Shown here in pieces: positions 50,869 through 61,083 of a stretch of DNA of 64,000 nt. The stretch's first letter is position 1, and every line of letters begins with the position of its first letter. This DNA is from Serratia ficaria (GTDB lineage Bacteria > Pseudomonadota > Gammaproteobacteria > Enterobacterales > Enterobacteriaceae). Both the position numbers and the translations under genes were made by a program. The DNA lies in the NCBI RefSeq assembly GCF_900187015.1, contig NZ_LT906479.1, forward strand, positions 1,488,001 through 1,552,000, given 5' to 3'. Under the pieces are notes generated by a model. The model was not told where the DNA came from and did no database searches. It was given only the letters and a program-made list of their open reading frames with translations.

Positions 50869-53800
50869 ACATGTTTACTACCGTATTGATCGCCAACCGC
50901 GGCGAAATCGCCTGCCGCGCCATCCGCACCCTGAAGCGTCTCGGGGTGACCAGCGTGGCGGTTTACTCCGACGCCGACCGCAATGCGCCGCACGTGGCCG
51001 AGGCCGATCGGGCGGTGGCGCTCGGCGGTGAAAAAGCCGCCGACAGCTATCTGCGCATCGACAAAATCCTGGCCGCCGCGGCCGCCACCGGCGCCCAGGC
51101 GATCTATCCCGGCTACGGTTTTTTGTCCGAGAGCGCCGAATTCGCCGACGCCTGCGCCGCGGCGGGCATCGCCTTTATCGGCCCGACGGCGGCGCAGATC
51201 CGCGAGTTCGGCCTGAAGCACCGGGCGCGCGAGCTGGCGGCGGTGGCGCAGGTGCCGATGACGCCGGGCACCGGCCTGCTGGACAGCGTGGAGCAGGCGG
51301 TCGACGCCGCTGCGCGCATCGGTTATCCGGTGATGCTGAAAACCACCGCCGGCGGCGGCGGTATCGGCCTGACGCGCTGCGATGACGAGCCGGCGCTGCG
51401 CGACGCCTACGACAGCGTAAAACGGCTCGGTGAGCAGTTCTTCCGCGACGCCGGCGCCTTTATCGAACGCTTTGTCGATAAGGCGCGCCACGTTGAGGTG
51501 CAGATCTTCGGCGACGGCCAGGGCCGGGTGGTGGCGCTGGGCGAGCGCGACTGTTCGCTGCAGCGCCGCAACCAGAAGGTGGTGGAGGAAACCCCGGCGC
51601 CGAACCTGCCGGCGGCGACCCGCCAGGCGCTGCATCGGGCGGCGGTCACGCTGGGCGAGTCGGTCGACTATCGCAGCGCCGGCACCGTAGAGTTCATCTA
51701 CGACGGCGCGCGCGACGAGTTTTACTTCCTCGAGGTCAACACCCGCTTGCAGGTGGAGCACCCGGTCACCGAAATGGTCACCGGCCTGGACCTGATTGAA
51801 TGCATGCTGCAGGTGGCGGCGGGCGATGCGCTGGACTGGGCGGCGCTGCAGCGCGCGCCGCAGGGGGCGGCGATCGAGGTGCGCCTCTACGCCGAAGATC
51901 CGCTGAAAAACTTCCAGCCCAGCCCCGGCGTGCTGACCGAGGTGCATTTCCCCGCCGGAGTGCGCGTCGACGGCTGGGTGGCGACCGGCAGCGAGGTGTC
52001 GGCATTCTACGACCCGATGATCGCCAAGCTGATCGTGCACGGGGACGACCGCCGGCAGGCGCTGGAGAAGCTGAGCGCGGCGCTGGACGCTACCCGTCTG
52101 CACGGCATCGCCACCAACCTCGATTACCTGCGGCAGGCGATCGCCACGCCGCAATTCACCGCCGGTGAAGTCTGGACCCGCATGCTGGACGGCTTCAGCT
52201 TCCAGCCGCACTGCGTCGAAGTGCTGCAGCCCGGCACCTACAGCAGCGTGCAGGACTACCCCGGCCGCCTCGGCTACTGGGATATCGGCGTGCCGCCGTC
52301 GGGGCCGATGGACGACTTCGCCTTCCGGCTGGCGAACCGCATCGTCGGCAACCATCCGGACGCCGCCGGGTTGGAGTTTACCCTGCAGGGGCCGACCCTG
52401 CGCTTCCACTGCGACGCGGTCATCGCCCTGACCGGCGCCGATTGCCCGGCCGATGTGGATGGCGAACCGGCGGCCTACTGGCAGCCGATCGCCATTCGGG
52501 CCGGCCAGGTGCTGACGCTGGGGCGCGCCACCCACGGCTGCCGCACCTATCTGGCGGTGCGCAACGGGTTCGACGTGCCGGTTTATCTCGGCAGCCGCTC
52601 CACGTTCGCCCTCGGCCAGTTCGGCGGCCACGCCGGCCGCACGCTGCGGGTGGCGGACATGCTGGCGATCGGCCAGCCGGCGCTGGCGGCCAGCACCACT
52701 CCGGCGCCGATCGCCGCGCCGCAGGCAATGGACGCCAGCCTGATCCCGCACTACGACAGCCTGTGGAATATCGGCGTGTTGTACGGGCCGCACGGCGCGC
52801 CGGATTTCTTCACCCCGGCGTCGATCGAGCGGTTTTTCGCCGAAGAATGGCAGGTGCACTACAACTCCAACCGCCTCGGCGTGCGGCTGGCGGGGCCGAA
52901 ACCCGACTGGGCGCGGCAGGACGGCGGCGAAGCCGGGCTGCACCCGTCCAACGTGCACGACTGCGAGTACGCGATCGGTTCGGTCAACTTTACCGGCGAT
53001 TTCCCGGTGATCCTGACCCGCGACGGGCCGAGCCTCGGCGGCTTCGTCTGCCCGGTGACCATCGCCAAGGCCGAGCTGTGGAAGGTCGGCCAGGTCAAAC
53101 CGGGCGATCGCATTCGCTTCCATCCGATCGGTTTCAAACAGGCGCAGTCGCTGGAGCAGGCGCAGCTCGGCAGCATTGAAGCGCTGGCGGCGGTGAAGGC
53201 CATCACCTTGCCGGCGCCGGACCTGACGCCGGCGGCGACCGTTTCCGCCGCGGTGCTGGCGGCGTTGCCGGCGGCGGAAGGGCGCCCGGCGGTGGTCTAC
53301 CGCCAGGCGGGGGACGGTTACATCCTGATGGAGTACGGCGACAACCTGCTCGATCTGGCGCTGCGCCTGCGCATCCACCTGCTGATGCAGTCGCTGCGTC
53401 AGGAGACGATCCCCGGCGTGGCGGAGCTGGCGCCGGGCGTGCGTTCGCTGCAGATCCGTTACGACAGCCGGGCGATCGGCCAGGCCGATCTGCTGCAGCG
53501 CCTGCTGGCGCGCGAGCAGGCGCTGGGCGACGTCAGCCAGCTGAAGGTGCCGACGCGCACCCTCTGGCTGCCGATGGCGTTCGAGGACGGCGCCACGCTG
53601 GGCGCGGTGGAACGCTATCAGCAGACGGTGCGCTCATCCGCACCCTGGCTGCCGAACAACGTCGATTTCATCCAGCGCATCAACGGGCTGAGCAGCCGAG
53701 AACAGGTGCGCGACATCATCTTCGACGCCAGTTACCTGATCCTCGGGCTGGGAGACGTTTATCTCGGCGCGCCCTGCGCGGTGCCGATCGACCCGCGCCA

Positions 53801-54494
53801 TCGCCTGCTGAGCTCCAAATACAACCCGGCGCGCACCCACACCGCCGAGGGCACGGTCGGCATCGGCGGCATGTACATGTGCATCTACGGCATGGATTCG
53901 CCGGGCGGCTATCAGCTGGTCGGGCGCACGCTGCCGATCTGGAACAAATTCCTCAAGAACCCGCAGTTCAGCGCCGGTGAACCCTGGCTGCTGCGCTTCT
54001 TCGACCAGGTGCGTTTCTACCCGGTCAGCGAACAGGAGCTGGAGGCGCAGCGGGAAGCCTTCCGCGAAGGGCGCGCGCAGGTGCGCATCGAGGACAGCGA
54101 GTTCGACTTCGCCGCATACGCGCGTTTTCTGGCGGACAACGCCGCCGACATCGCCGATTTCCAGCGGCGGCAGCAGCAGGCCTTCAGCCACGAAGTGGCG
54201 CGCTGGCGGGCCGATGAGGACGAAGCCGAAGCGCAGCTGCTGCCGCCGGATGACGACGAAGAGGAGATTGACGGCTATCTGGTCAGCGCCGATCTGAACG
54301 GCAACGTATGGAAGATCCTGGTGGAGCCGGGGCAAAGCGTGGCGGCCGGGCAGCCGCTGATCGTGGTCGAAGCGATGAAGATGGAGCTGGCGGTCACCGC
54401 GCCGCGCGCCGGGGTCGTCAAGCGCATCGGCTGTCAGCAGGGGCGGCCGGTAGGGCCGGGGGATGCGTTGCTGTGGCTGGAACACGCCGGTTGA
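50865..54494 (+). CDS. uca: Urea carboxylase
   Basis: The 1209-residue biotin enzyme converts urea, bicarbonate and ATP to allophanate. Domains in order: biotin carboxylase (about 1-450; IANRGEIACRAIRTLKRLG, KTTAGGGGIGL, FLEVNTRLQVEHPVTEM), the carboxyltransferase halves (about 460-1080; YWDIGVPPSGPMDDFAFRLANRI; NVDFIQRINGL), and a C-terminal biotinyl domain with VVEAMKMEL (Lys1172). It is separate from AtzF, as in many proteobacteria, rather than fused as in yeast. It overlaps atzF by four bases. Confidence 0.95.
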   Translation: MNMFTTVLIANRGEIACRAIRTLKRLGVTSVAVYSDADRNAPHVAEADRAVALGGEKAADSYLRIDKILAAAAATGAQAIYPGYGFLSESAEFADACAAAGIAFIGPTAAQIREFGLKHRARELAAVAQVPMTPGTGLLDSVEQAVDAAARIGYPVMLKTTAGGGGIGLTRCDDEPALRDAYDSVKRLGEQFFRDAGAFIERFVDKARHVEVQIFGDGQGRVVALGERDCSLQRRNQKVVEETPAPNLPAATRQALHRAAVTLGESVDYRSAGTVEFIYDGARDEFYFLEVNTRLQVEHPVTEMVTGLDLIECMLQVAAGDALDWAALQRAPQGAAIEVRLYAEDPLKNFQPSPGVLTEVHFPAGVRVDGWVATGSEVSAFYDPMIAKLIVHGDDRRQALEKLSAALDATRLHGIATNLDYLRQAIATPQFTAGEVWTRMLDGFSFQPHCVEVLQPGTYSSVQDYPGRLGYWDIGVPPSGPMDDFAFRLANRIVGNHPDAAGLEFTLQGPTLRFHCDAVIALTGADCPADVDGEPAAYWQPIAIRAGQVLTLGRATHGCRTYLAVRNGFDVPVYLGSRSTFALGQFGGHAGRTLRVADMLAIGQPALAASTTPAPIAAPQAMDASLIPHYDSLWNIGVLYGPHGAPDFFTPASIERFFAEEWQVHYNSNRLGVRLAGPKPDWARQDGGEAGLHPSNVHDCEYAIGSVNFTGDFPVILTRDGPSLGGFVCPVTIAKAELWKVGQVKPGDRIRFHPIGFKQAQSLEQAQLGSIEALAAVKAITLPAPDLTPAATVSAAVLAALPAAEGRPAVVYRQAGDGYILMEYGDNLLDLALRLRIHLLMQSLRQETIPGVAELAPGVRSLQIRYDSRAIGQADLLQRLLAREQALGDVSQLKVPTRTLWLPMAFEDGATLGAVERYQQTVRSSAPWLPNNVDFIQRINGLSSREQVRDIIFDASYLILGLGDVYLGAPCAVPIDPRHRLLSSKYNPARTHTAEGTVGIGGMYMCIYGMDSPGGYQLVGRTLPIWNKFLKNPQFSAGEPWLLRFFDQVRFYPVSEQELEAQREAFREGRAQVRIEDSEFDFAAYARFLADNAADIADFQRRQQQAFSHEVARWRADEDEAEAQLLPPDDDEEEIDGYLVSADLNGNVWKILVEPGQSVAAGQPLIVVEAMKMELAVTAPRAGVVKRIGCQQGRPVGPGDALLWLEHAG

Positions 54495-54536
54495 TAACGG
54501 CGGGCGCGGCGGGCCGCGCCCGCGGAGAGGGTAACC

Positions 54537-55241
54537 ATGCAAATCACCAACAATCGCGGTAAAGCGCGGCCGGAAGGGCTGGCGGAGCGCATTTACCTGC
54601 AGCTCAAGGACGACATTTTCGATTTTCAACTGCTGCCGGGCGATCGCTTCAGCGAGAACGAGGTCGCGATGCGCATGCAGGCCAGCCGCACGCCGGTGCG
54701 TCAGGCGCTGTTCCGGCTGGAGCGCGAAGGCTATGTCGAGGTGCATTTCCGCAGCGGCTGGCAGGTGCGGCCGTTCGACTTCGCCTATTTCGAAGAGCTG
54801 TACGACCTGCGCATCGTCCTGGAGCGCGAAGCGGTGGCCAGGCTGTGCGCCCGCACCGAGACGCCGCCGGCGTTGGCGGCGCTGGGAAAATTCTGGACCG
54901 ACGATCCGCGCCTGGCGGACGGCAAGGCGGTTTCAGTGCACGACGAACAGTTCCATATGGCGCTGGTGGCGGCGGCGGGCAACGGCGAAATGGCGCGCAT
55001 CCACCGCGATCTGACCGAGAAGATCCGCATCATCCGCCGGCTGGATTTCACTCAGGGCGCGCGGGTCGACGCCACCTATAACGAACACGCCGCCATCCTG
55101 CGGGCGATCCTGCAACGCCAAACCGGAGAGGCGCAAACGCTGCTCACGCAGCATATCGCCGTCAGCAAGGCCGAAGTACGAAAAATAACCCTGCATATGT
55201 TGCACCAGGCGCGATCGCGACAACCTGATCGCGCGGAGTGA
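54537..55241 (+). CDS. GntR-family (FCD) regulator of the urea cluster
   Basis: The 234-residue protein has a GntR winged helix (LAERIYLQLKDDIFDFQLLPGD, ENEVAMRMQASRTPVRQALFRLE) and an FCD effector domain (YDLRIVLEREAVARLCART, HDEQFHMALVAAAGNGEMARI, YNEHAAILRAIL). It lies between uca and urtA in the same direction, so it probably controls urea uptake and breakdown. A urea-derived ligand is likely but not shown. Confidence 0.86.
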   Translation: MQITNNRGKARPEGLAERIYLQLKDDIFDFQLLPGDRFSENEVAMRMQASRTPVRQALFRLEREGYVEVHFRSGWQVRPFDFAYFEELYDLRIVLEREAVARLCARTETPPALAALGKFWTDDPRLADGKAVSVHDEQFHMALVAAAGNGEMARIHRDLTEKIRIIRRLDFTQGARVDATYNEHAAILRAILQRQTGEAQTLLTQHIAVSKAEVRKITLHMLHQARSRQPDRAE

Positions 55242-55284
55242 ATTTTCGCTATCCATTTTTTCACACACATCAGGAGTTTGAATT

Positions 55285-56553
55285 ATGCAACGTCGTCACT
55301 TCATAAAAGTTTTTGCGCTGTCCGCCAGCGTGCTCGGCATGGGGATGGCCTGGAGCGCGCAGGCCGCCGACACCATCAAGGTCGGCATTCTGAGCTCGCT
55401 GTCCGGCACCATGGCCATCTCCGAAACGCCGCTGAAGGACGTGGCGCTGATGACCATCGACGACATCAACGCCAAGGGCGGGGTGTTGGGGAAAAAATTG
55501 GAGCCGGTGGTGGTGGATCCGGCCTCCAACTGGCCGCTGTTTGCCGAGAAGGCGCGCCAGCTGCTGAGCCAGGACAAGGTGGCGGCGGTGTTTGGCTGCT
55601 GGACTTCGGTGTCGCGCAAGTCGGTGCTGCCGGTGTTTGAGGAGTTGAACGGGCTGCTGTTCTATCCGGTGCAGTACGAAGGCGAAGAGATGTCGCCGAA
55701 CGTGTTCTACACCGGCGCGGCGCCGAACCAGCAGGCGATCCCGGCGGTGGAATACCTGCTGAGCGAAGACGGCGGCTCGGCCAAGCGTTTCTTCCTGCTG
55801 GGCACCGACTATGTCTACCCGCGCACCACCAACAAGATCCTGCGCGCCTTCCTGCACAGCAAGGGCGTACAGGATAAAGACATCGAAGAAGTTTAAACCC
55901 CGTTCGGCTACAGCGATTACCAGACCATAGTGGCGAATATCAAGAAATTCTCCGCCGGCGGCAAAACCGCGGTGATCTCCACCATCAACGGCGATTCCAA
56001 CGTGCCGTTCTACAAAGAGCTGGCCAATCAGGGCCTCAAGGCCACCGACGTGCCGGTGATCGCTTTCTCGGTCGGCGAGGAAGAGCTGCGCGGCATCGAC
56101 ACCAAACCGCTGGTGGGCAACCTGGCGGCCTGGAACTACTTCGAATCGGTGGACAACCCGACCAACAAGCAGTTCGTCAGCGAATGGAAAGCCTACGCCA
56201 AGGCGCACAACCTGCCGAATTACGCCACGGCGGTGACCAACGATCCGATGGAGGCCACCTACGTCGGCATCCATATGTGGGCGCAGGCGGTGGAGAAGGC
56301 CGGCACCACCGACGTCGACAAGGTGCGCGCAGCGATGGCCGGGCAGACCTTCGCCGCGCCGTCGGGCTTCACCCTGACCATGGATCAGACCAACCACCAC
56401 CTGCACAAGCCGGTGATGATCGGCGAAATTGAAGGCAACGGCCAGTTCAACGTGGTGTGGCAGACCGATGCGCCGGTGCGCGCCCAGCCGTGGAGCCCGT
56501 ACATTGCCGGCAACGACAAAAAGCCGGATCACCCGGTAAAAGGCGGCAAGTAA
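55285..56553 (+). pseudogene. urtA: urtA, urea-binding protein gene interrupted by a nonsense codon
   Basis: The 423-codon frame encodes a UrtA-type binding protein: twin-arginine-like [14 protein letters not shown] signal, [40 protein letters not shown], and downstream AVISTINGDSNVPFYKELANQG. Codon 204 (55894-55896) is TAA between EEV and TPFGYSDYQTIV, where relatives have Tyr (TAY), so one base change breaks the gene. The frame stays open through 56553. The product would be a 203-residue fragment lacking the second lobe. Natural mutation and sequencing error are both possible. Confidence 0.9.
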
Positions 56554-56618
56554 CAGCCGCCATCCCGCGTTAACGCAATGGGCCGGGCACGCCCGGCCCC
56601 CGACAGAAGAGGCTGCCG

Positions 56619-58199
56619 ATGCAACTTCCATTTTTCTTTCATTTTCGCCGCTGGCTTTGGCTGCTGTGCTGGCTGCCGCCGTTCGCGCAGGCCGGGCCGG
56701 CCGATGATTTCGCGGCGGCCAACCGCACGCAGCAGGCCAGGCTGCTGCAGGCCTGGGCGGCCGCGCCGGACGCCGCGCGGCTGCCGTTGCTGCAGGCGCT
56801 GAAGCAGGAAAACGTGGCGATCGACGAAGCCAAACGCGCCTTTGTCCTGCAGGGCGACGGTTATCTGCCGCTGGAGGGGGACGCGGCGCCGGTCGGCACG
56901 CCGAAGAAGCTGTGGCTGAACAACCGCCTGCGCATCCTGATTGCCAATGCGCTGTCGGCGCAGCGGCTGGTCAGCGGGGATCCGGCGCTGCGGCTGCAGG
57001 CCGCCAGCGCGCTGCAGCGCGAGGCGCAAAGCGACCAGCTGCCGCTGCTGACCCAACGGCTGGCGCAGGAAAAAGACGCCCGGGTGCGCGAGGCGCTGAG
57101 CATTGCGCTGGCGAACCTGCAGCTGAGCGACGCCAGCCCGCAGGTGCGGCTTAACGCGGTGCGGCTGCTGGGGGAGTCGGGCGACCCGGAAACCCAGACC
57201 CGGCTGCAGGCGCTGAGCGACGCCGCCCACGAACCGGACGCCGCGGTGCGCGCCGAGGCGCAGCACAGCCTGAGCCGCGTGCAGCACCGGCTGATGATCG
57301 GCGATCTGCTCGGCCAGGCGTTTACCGGCCTGTCGCTCGGTTCGATCCTGCTGCTGGCGGCGCTCGGGCTGGCGATCACCTACGGCCTGCTGGGGGTGAT
57401 CAACATGGCGCACGGCGAAATGCTGATGCTCGGCGCCTATTCGGCCTATCTGGTGCAGGGGGTGTTCCAGCAGCTGGCGCCGCAGTGGCTGGCGCTGTAC
57501 CCGTTGGCGGCGCTGCCGGTGGCCTTCGCCATCACCGCCGGCATCGGCATGACGCTGGAGCGCACGGTGATCCGTCACCTGTACGGCAGGCCGCTGGAGA
57601 CCCTGCTGGCCACCTGGGGCATCAGCCTGGTGCTGATCCAACTGGTGCGGGTGCTGTTCGGCGCCCAGAACGTCGAAGTCGCCAACCCGGCATGGCTGTC
57701 GGGCGGCGTGCAGCTGCTGCCGAACCTGGTGCTGCCGTGGAACCGCATCGCGGTGATCCTGTTCGTGGCGCTGGTGTTGGCGCTGACCTGGCTGTTGCTG
57801 AACAAGACGCGCCTCGGCATGAACGTGCGCGCGGTGACGCAGAACCGCGCCATGGCCGCCTGCTGCGGGGTGCCCACCGGTCAGGTGGACATGCTGGCGT
57901 TCGGGCTGGGCTCCGGCATCGCCGGGCTGGGCGGGGTGGCGCTGTCGCAGCTCGGCAACGTCGGGCCGGAGCTGGGGCAGGGCTACATCATCGATTCTTT
58001 CCTGGTGGTGGTGCTCGGCGGCGTCGGCCAACTGGCGGGGACGGTGGCGGCGGCATTTGGCCTCGGCATTCTCAACAAGATCCTCGAACCGCAGATCGGC
58101 GCCGTATTGGGCAAGATCCTGATCCTGGCGCTGATCGTTCTGTTTATTCAAAAACGTCCCCAGGGGCTGTTCTCTCTCAAGGGCAGGGTGATCGACTGA
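56619..58199 (+). CDS. urtB: Urea ABC transporter permease UrtB
   Basis: The 526-residue protein begins with a signal-like segment and a 200-residue extracytoplasmic N-terminal domain typical of UrtB, then a LivH-like permease with about eight helices: GLLGVINMAHGEMLMLGAYSAYL, the ATPase-coupling region MAACCGVPTGQVDMLAFGLG and the VVVLGGVGQLAGTV stretch. It forms the urea channel with UrtC. Its stop overlaps the urtC start (TGATG). Confidence 0.92.
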   Translation: MQLPFFFHFRRWLWLLCWLPPFAQAGPADDFAAANRTQQARLLQAWAAAPDAARLPLLQALKQENVAIDEAKRAFVLQGDGYLPLEGDAAPVGTPKKLWLNNRLRILIANALSAQRLVSGDPALRLQAASALQREAQSDQLPLLTQRLAQEKDARVREALSIALANLQLSDASPQVRLNAVRLLGESGDPETQTRLQALSDAAHEPDAAVRAEAQHSLSRVQHRLMIGDLLGQAFTGLSLGSILLLAALGLAITYGLLGVINMAHGEMLMLGAYSAYLVQGVFQQLAPQWLALYPLAALPVAFAITAGIGMTLERTVIRHLYGRPLETLLATWGISLVLIQLVRVLFGAQNVEVANPAWLSGGVQLLPNLVLPWNRIAVILFVALVLALTWLLLNKTRLGMNVRAVTQNRAMAACCGVPTGQVDMLAFGLGSGIAGLGGVALSQLGNVGPELGQGYIIDSFLVVVLGGVGQLAGTVAAAFGLGILNKILEPQIGAVLGKILILALIVLFIQKRPQGLFSLKGRVID

Positions 58200-59275
58200 T
58201 GAGCCAACCATTGACCGTAACCGGCGCCCAGAAGGCGCCGCGGCTGGCGCTGAGCATCGGCGTGCCGGTGCTGCTGGCGCTGTTGATCATGCCGTTTCTG
58301 GCGCTGCTGCCGGCGGATCACCCGCTGGCGATCTCCACCTATACCCTGACGCTGGCGGGCAAAATCCTGTGCTACGCCATCGTGGCGGTGGCGCTCGATC
58401 TGGTGTGGGGCTATGCCGGGCTGCTGTCGCTCGGCCACGGGCTGTTTTTCGCCCTCGGCGGTTACGCCATGGGCATGTACCTGATGCGCCAGGCGGCGGG
58501 CGACGGGCTGCCGGCGTTCATGGCGTTTCTTTCCTGGAACGAACTGCCGTGGTTCTGGAGCGGCACCCAATACTTCGCCTGGGCGCTGTGCCTGATGGTG
58601 CTGGTGCCGGGCCTGCTGGCCTTGGTCTTCGGGTATTTCGCCTTCCGCTCGAAGATTAAAGGGGTGTATTTTTCCATCATGACCCAGGCGCTGACCTACG
58701 CCGGCATGCTGTTGTTCTTCCGCAACGAGACCGGCTTCGGCGGCAACAACGGCTTCACCGGCTTCACCACGCTGCTCGGTTTTCCGATTACCGCTACCGG
58801 CACCCGGGTGGCGCTGTTCCTGGCGACGGTGCTGCTGCTGGCCGCCAGCCTGGCTCTCGGTTTTGCGCTGGCGCGCAGCAAATTCGGCCGGGTGTTGACC
58901 GCGGTGCGCGACGCGGAAAACCGCCTGACGTTTTGCGGCTATGATCCGAAAGGCTTCAAGCTGTTTGTCTGGACGCTGTCGGCGGTGCTGTGCGGCCTGG
59001 CCGGCGCGCTGTATGTGCCGCAGGTAGGCATCATCAACCCCGGCGAGATGTCGCCGACCAATTCGATCGAGGCCGCCATCTGGGTGGCGCTCGGCGGGCG
59101 CGGCACCCTGGTGGGGCCGCTGCTCGGCGCCGGCATCGTCAACGGCGCCAAGAGCTGGTTCACCATGGCCATTCCCGAATACTGGCAGTTCTTCCTCGGC
59201 CTGATGTTTATCCTGGTCACGCTGTTTCTGCCGAAAGGGGTGATCGGCTTGCTGCGCAGGAGGAAAACGCCATGA
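58199..59275 (+). CDS. urtC: Urea ABC transporter permease UrtC
   Basis: The 358-residue LivM-like permease shows VALDLVWGYAGLLSLGHGLFFALGGYAMGMYLM and VFGYFAFRSKIKGVYFSIMTQALTYAGMLLFFRNETGFGGNNG, the UrtC pattern, and ends near VTLFLPKGVIGLLRR. The ATG overlaps the urtB stop; the open frame extends far upstream, but those residues are a shadow of urtB. Its stop overlaps the urtD ATG. Confidence 0.92.
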   Translation: MSQPLTVTGAQKAPRLALSIGVPVLLALLIMPFLALLPADHPLAISTYTLTLAGKILCYAIVAVALDLVWGYAGLLSLGHGLFFALGGYAMGMYLMRQAAGDGLPAFMAFLSWNELPWFWSGTQYFAWALCLMVLVPGLLALVFGYFAFRSKIKGVYFSIMTQALTYAGMLLFFRNETGFGGNNGFTGFTTLLGFPITATGTRVALFLATVLLLAASLALGFALARSKFGRVLTAVRDAENRLTFCGYDPKGFKLFVWTLSAVLCGLAGALYVPQVGIINPGEMSPTNSIEAAIWVALGGRGTLVGPLLGAGIVNGAKSWFTMAIPEYWQFFLGLMFILVTLFLPKGVIGLLRRRKTP

Positions 59276-60078
59276 ATGGCCAACAGATTACCGACGAGCT
59301 GTTTACCCAGCCGCTGCCGGCGGACAAACGCCGCCGGCAAACCGACCCGGTGCTGGCGCTGGATAACATCAACGTCAGCTTCGACGGTTTCCGCGCCCTG
59401 ACCGACCTGTCGCTACGGATCGGCGTCGGCGAACTGCGCTGCGTGATTGGCCCCAACGGCGCGGGCAAGACCACGCTGATGGACGTGATCACCGGCAAAA
59501 CCCGGCCGGACAGCGGCAGCGTGCTTTACGATCAGACCGTCGATCTGACCCGCCTGGAGCCGATGCAGATCGCCCGCGCCGGCATCGGCCGCAAGTTCCA
59601 GAAGCCGACGGTATTTGAGGCGCTGACGGTGTTCGAGAATCTGGAGATTGCCCAGAAAACGCAGAAATCGGTCTGGGCCTGCCTGCGGGCCAGGCTGAGC
59701 GGCGAACAGCGCGACCGCATCGACGAAATGCTGCAAACCCTGCGGCTGGACCGCGAGCGCCACCGGCCCGCCGGGCTGTTGTCGCACGGGCAGAAACAGT
59801 TTCTGGAAATCGGCATGCTGCTGGTGCAGGAGCCGCACCTGCTGCTGCTCGACGAACCGGCGGCCGGCATGACCGACGCCGAAACCGAATACACCGCCGA
59901 ACTGTTCCGCTCGTTGGCGGGCAAGCATTCGCTGATGGTGGTGGAACATGACATGGGCTTTGTGGAAACCATTGCCGATCACGTGACGGTGCTGCATCAG
60001 GGGCAGGTGTTGGCGGAGGGCTCATTGGCGCAGGTGCAGGCCGACGAGCGGGTGATAGACGTGTATCTGGGGCGCTGA
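59272..60078 (+). CDS. urtD: Urea ABC transporter ATPase UrtD
   Basis: The 268-residue LivG-like ATPase has Walker A GPNGAGKTT, the MTDAETEYTAELF segment, signature LLSHGQKQFLEIGM and Walker B LLLLDEPAAGM. The first 28 residues are a variable extension. It pairs with UrtE. It overlaps urtC by four bases, and urtE starts 12 bases after its stop. Confidence 0.92.
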   Translation: MNGQQITDELFTQPLPADKRRRQTDPVLALDNINVSFDGFRALTDLSLRIGVGELRCVIGPNGAGKTTLMDVITGKTRPDSGSVLYDQTVDLTRLEPMQIARAGIGRKFQKPTVFEALTVFENLEIAQKTQKSVWACLRARLSGEQRDRIDEMLQTLRLDRERHRPAGLLSHGQKQFLEIGMLLVQEPHLLLLDEPAAGMTDAETEYTAELFRSLAGKHSLMVVEHDMGFVETIADHVTVLHQGQVLAEGSLAQVQADERVIDVYLGR

Positions 60079-60090
60079 GGAGCAACCGTT

Positions 60091-60789
60091 ATGCTGCAGG
60101 TAAGTGAATTAAATCAATATTATGGCGGCAGCCACATCCTGCGCGGCCTGTCGTTCGAGGCGAGGATCGGTGAGGTGACCTGCCTGCTGGGCCGCAACGG
60201 CGTGGGCAAGACCACGCTGCTGAAATGCCTGATGGGCCTGATCCCGGCGCGCAGCGGCGGCATCAGCTGGCGGGGCCAGGCGATCAACGGCAAAAAGCCG
60301 CACCAGCGGGTGCAGGCCGGCATCGCCTATGTGCCGCAGGGCCGGGAGATTTTCCCGCGCCTGACGGTGGAGGAAAACCTGCTGATGGGCCTGGCGCGTT
60401 TTTCCGGCGCCGAGGCGCGCAGCGTGCCGGAGCACATTTATGCCCTGTTCCCGGTGTTGCGGCAGATGAAGGATCGGCGCGGCGGCGATCTTTCCGGCGG
60501 GCAGCAGCAGCAGCTGGCGATCGGCCGGGCGCTGGCCTGCCGGCCGCAGCTGTTGATCCTCGACGAGCCGACCGAAGGGATCCAGCCTTCGGTGATCAAG
60601 GAGATCGGCGCGGTGATCAAACAGCTGGCGGCGCGCGGCGACATGGCGATCCTGCTGGTGGAACAATTCTATGACTTCGCCGCCGAACTGGCGGACAGCT
60701 ACCTGGTGATGTCGCGCGGCAGCATCGTGCAGCGCGGCGCCGGCAGCGCGATGGAGCAAGACGGGGTGCGCGGGCTGGTGGCGATTTGA
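60091..60789 (+). CDS. urtE: Urea ABC transporter ATPase UrtE
   Basis: A 232-residue LivF-like ATPase: LQVSELNQYYGGSHILRGLSFE, Walker A GRNGVGKTT, signature LSGGQQQQLAIGRAL, Walker B LLILDEPTEGIQPSVI. The phrase EGIQPSVIKEIG is typical of UrtE. It is the last gene of the cluster; no strong terminator was found after it. Confidence 0.92.
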   Translation: MLQVSELNQYYGGSHILRGLSFEARIGEVTCLLGRNGVGKTTLLKCLMGLIPARSGGISWRGQAINGKKPHQRVQAGIAYVPQGREIFPRLTVEENLLMGLARFSGAEARSVPEHIYALFPVLRQMKDRRGGDLSGGQQQQLAIGRALACRPQLLILDEPTEGIQPSVIKEIGAVIKQLAARGDMAILLVEQFYDFAAELADSYLVMSRGSIVQRGAGSAMEQDGVRGLVAI

Positions 60790-61083
60790 CGTTGGGTCAG
60801 CTTAAAAAGGATTGGCTGAGCGGATCTCGGGAATGATGCAGCATTCACCTCCCGCCCCTGCTGTCGAAAATAAATCAGGTGGTTGGCGACGGGCAATACC
60901 CATAGACCGGGGCCGATTGCATCGATATTTCTGCCGAGTGGGTGGTGGCTAAGGTTATCGAAAGCCAGATGGAGGTGCAGCTGGAGGCCTTGCTGTATAC
61001 GCTGCCCAGCGCGCTGGCGCTGCTGGTTTTGATGCTGCAACGCGATTCCCGCCGACCTGCGTTGGCCCGGGAGTGCGAACGCA
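60790..61083. other. Intergenic region after urtE, no gene recognised
   Basis: About 290 bases separate urtE from the convergent GNAT gene. Open frames on both strands exist (for example HPLGRNIDAIGPGLWVLP on the minus strand) but none has a start, ribosome site and recognisable family. It may hold a decayed gene. No T-run terminator was seen. Confidence 0.4.

Noticed and set aside
50841..53378. 845-codon open frame on the minus strand opposite uca
   Set aside because: Arg/His/Gln-rich composition typical of antisense frames; uca is clearly the real gene.
55930..56553. Second half of urtA as an independent gene
   Set aside because: It begins at a GTG inside a conserved segment without a ribosome site; it is the frame-continuous remainder of urtA.
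60790..61083. Small membrane protein on the plus strand starting near 60942
   Set aside because: The start codon lacks a ribosome site and the frame runs antisense into the GNAT gene.
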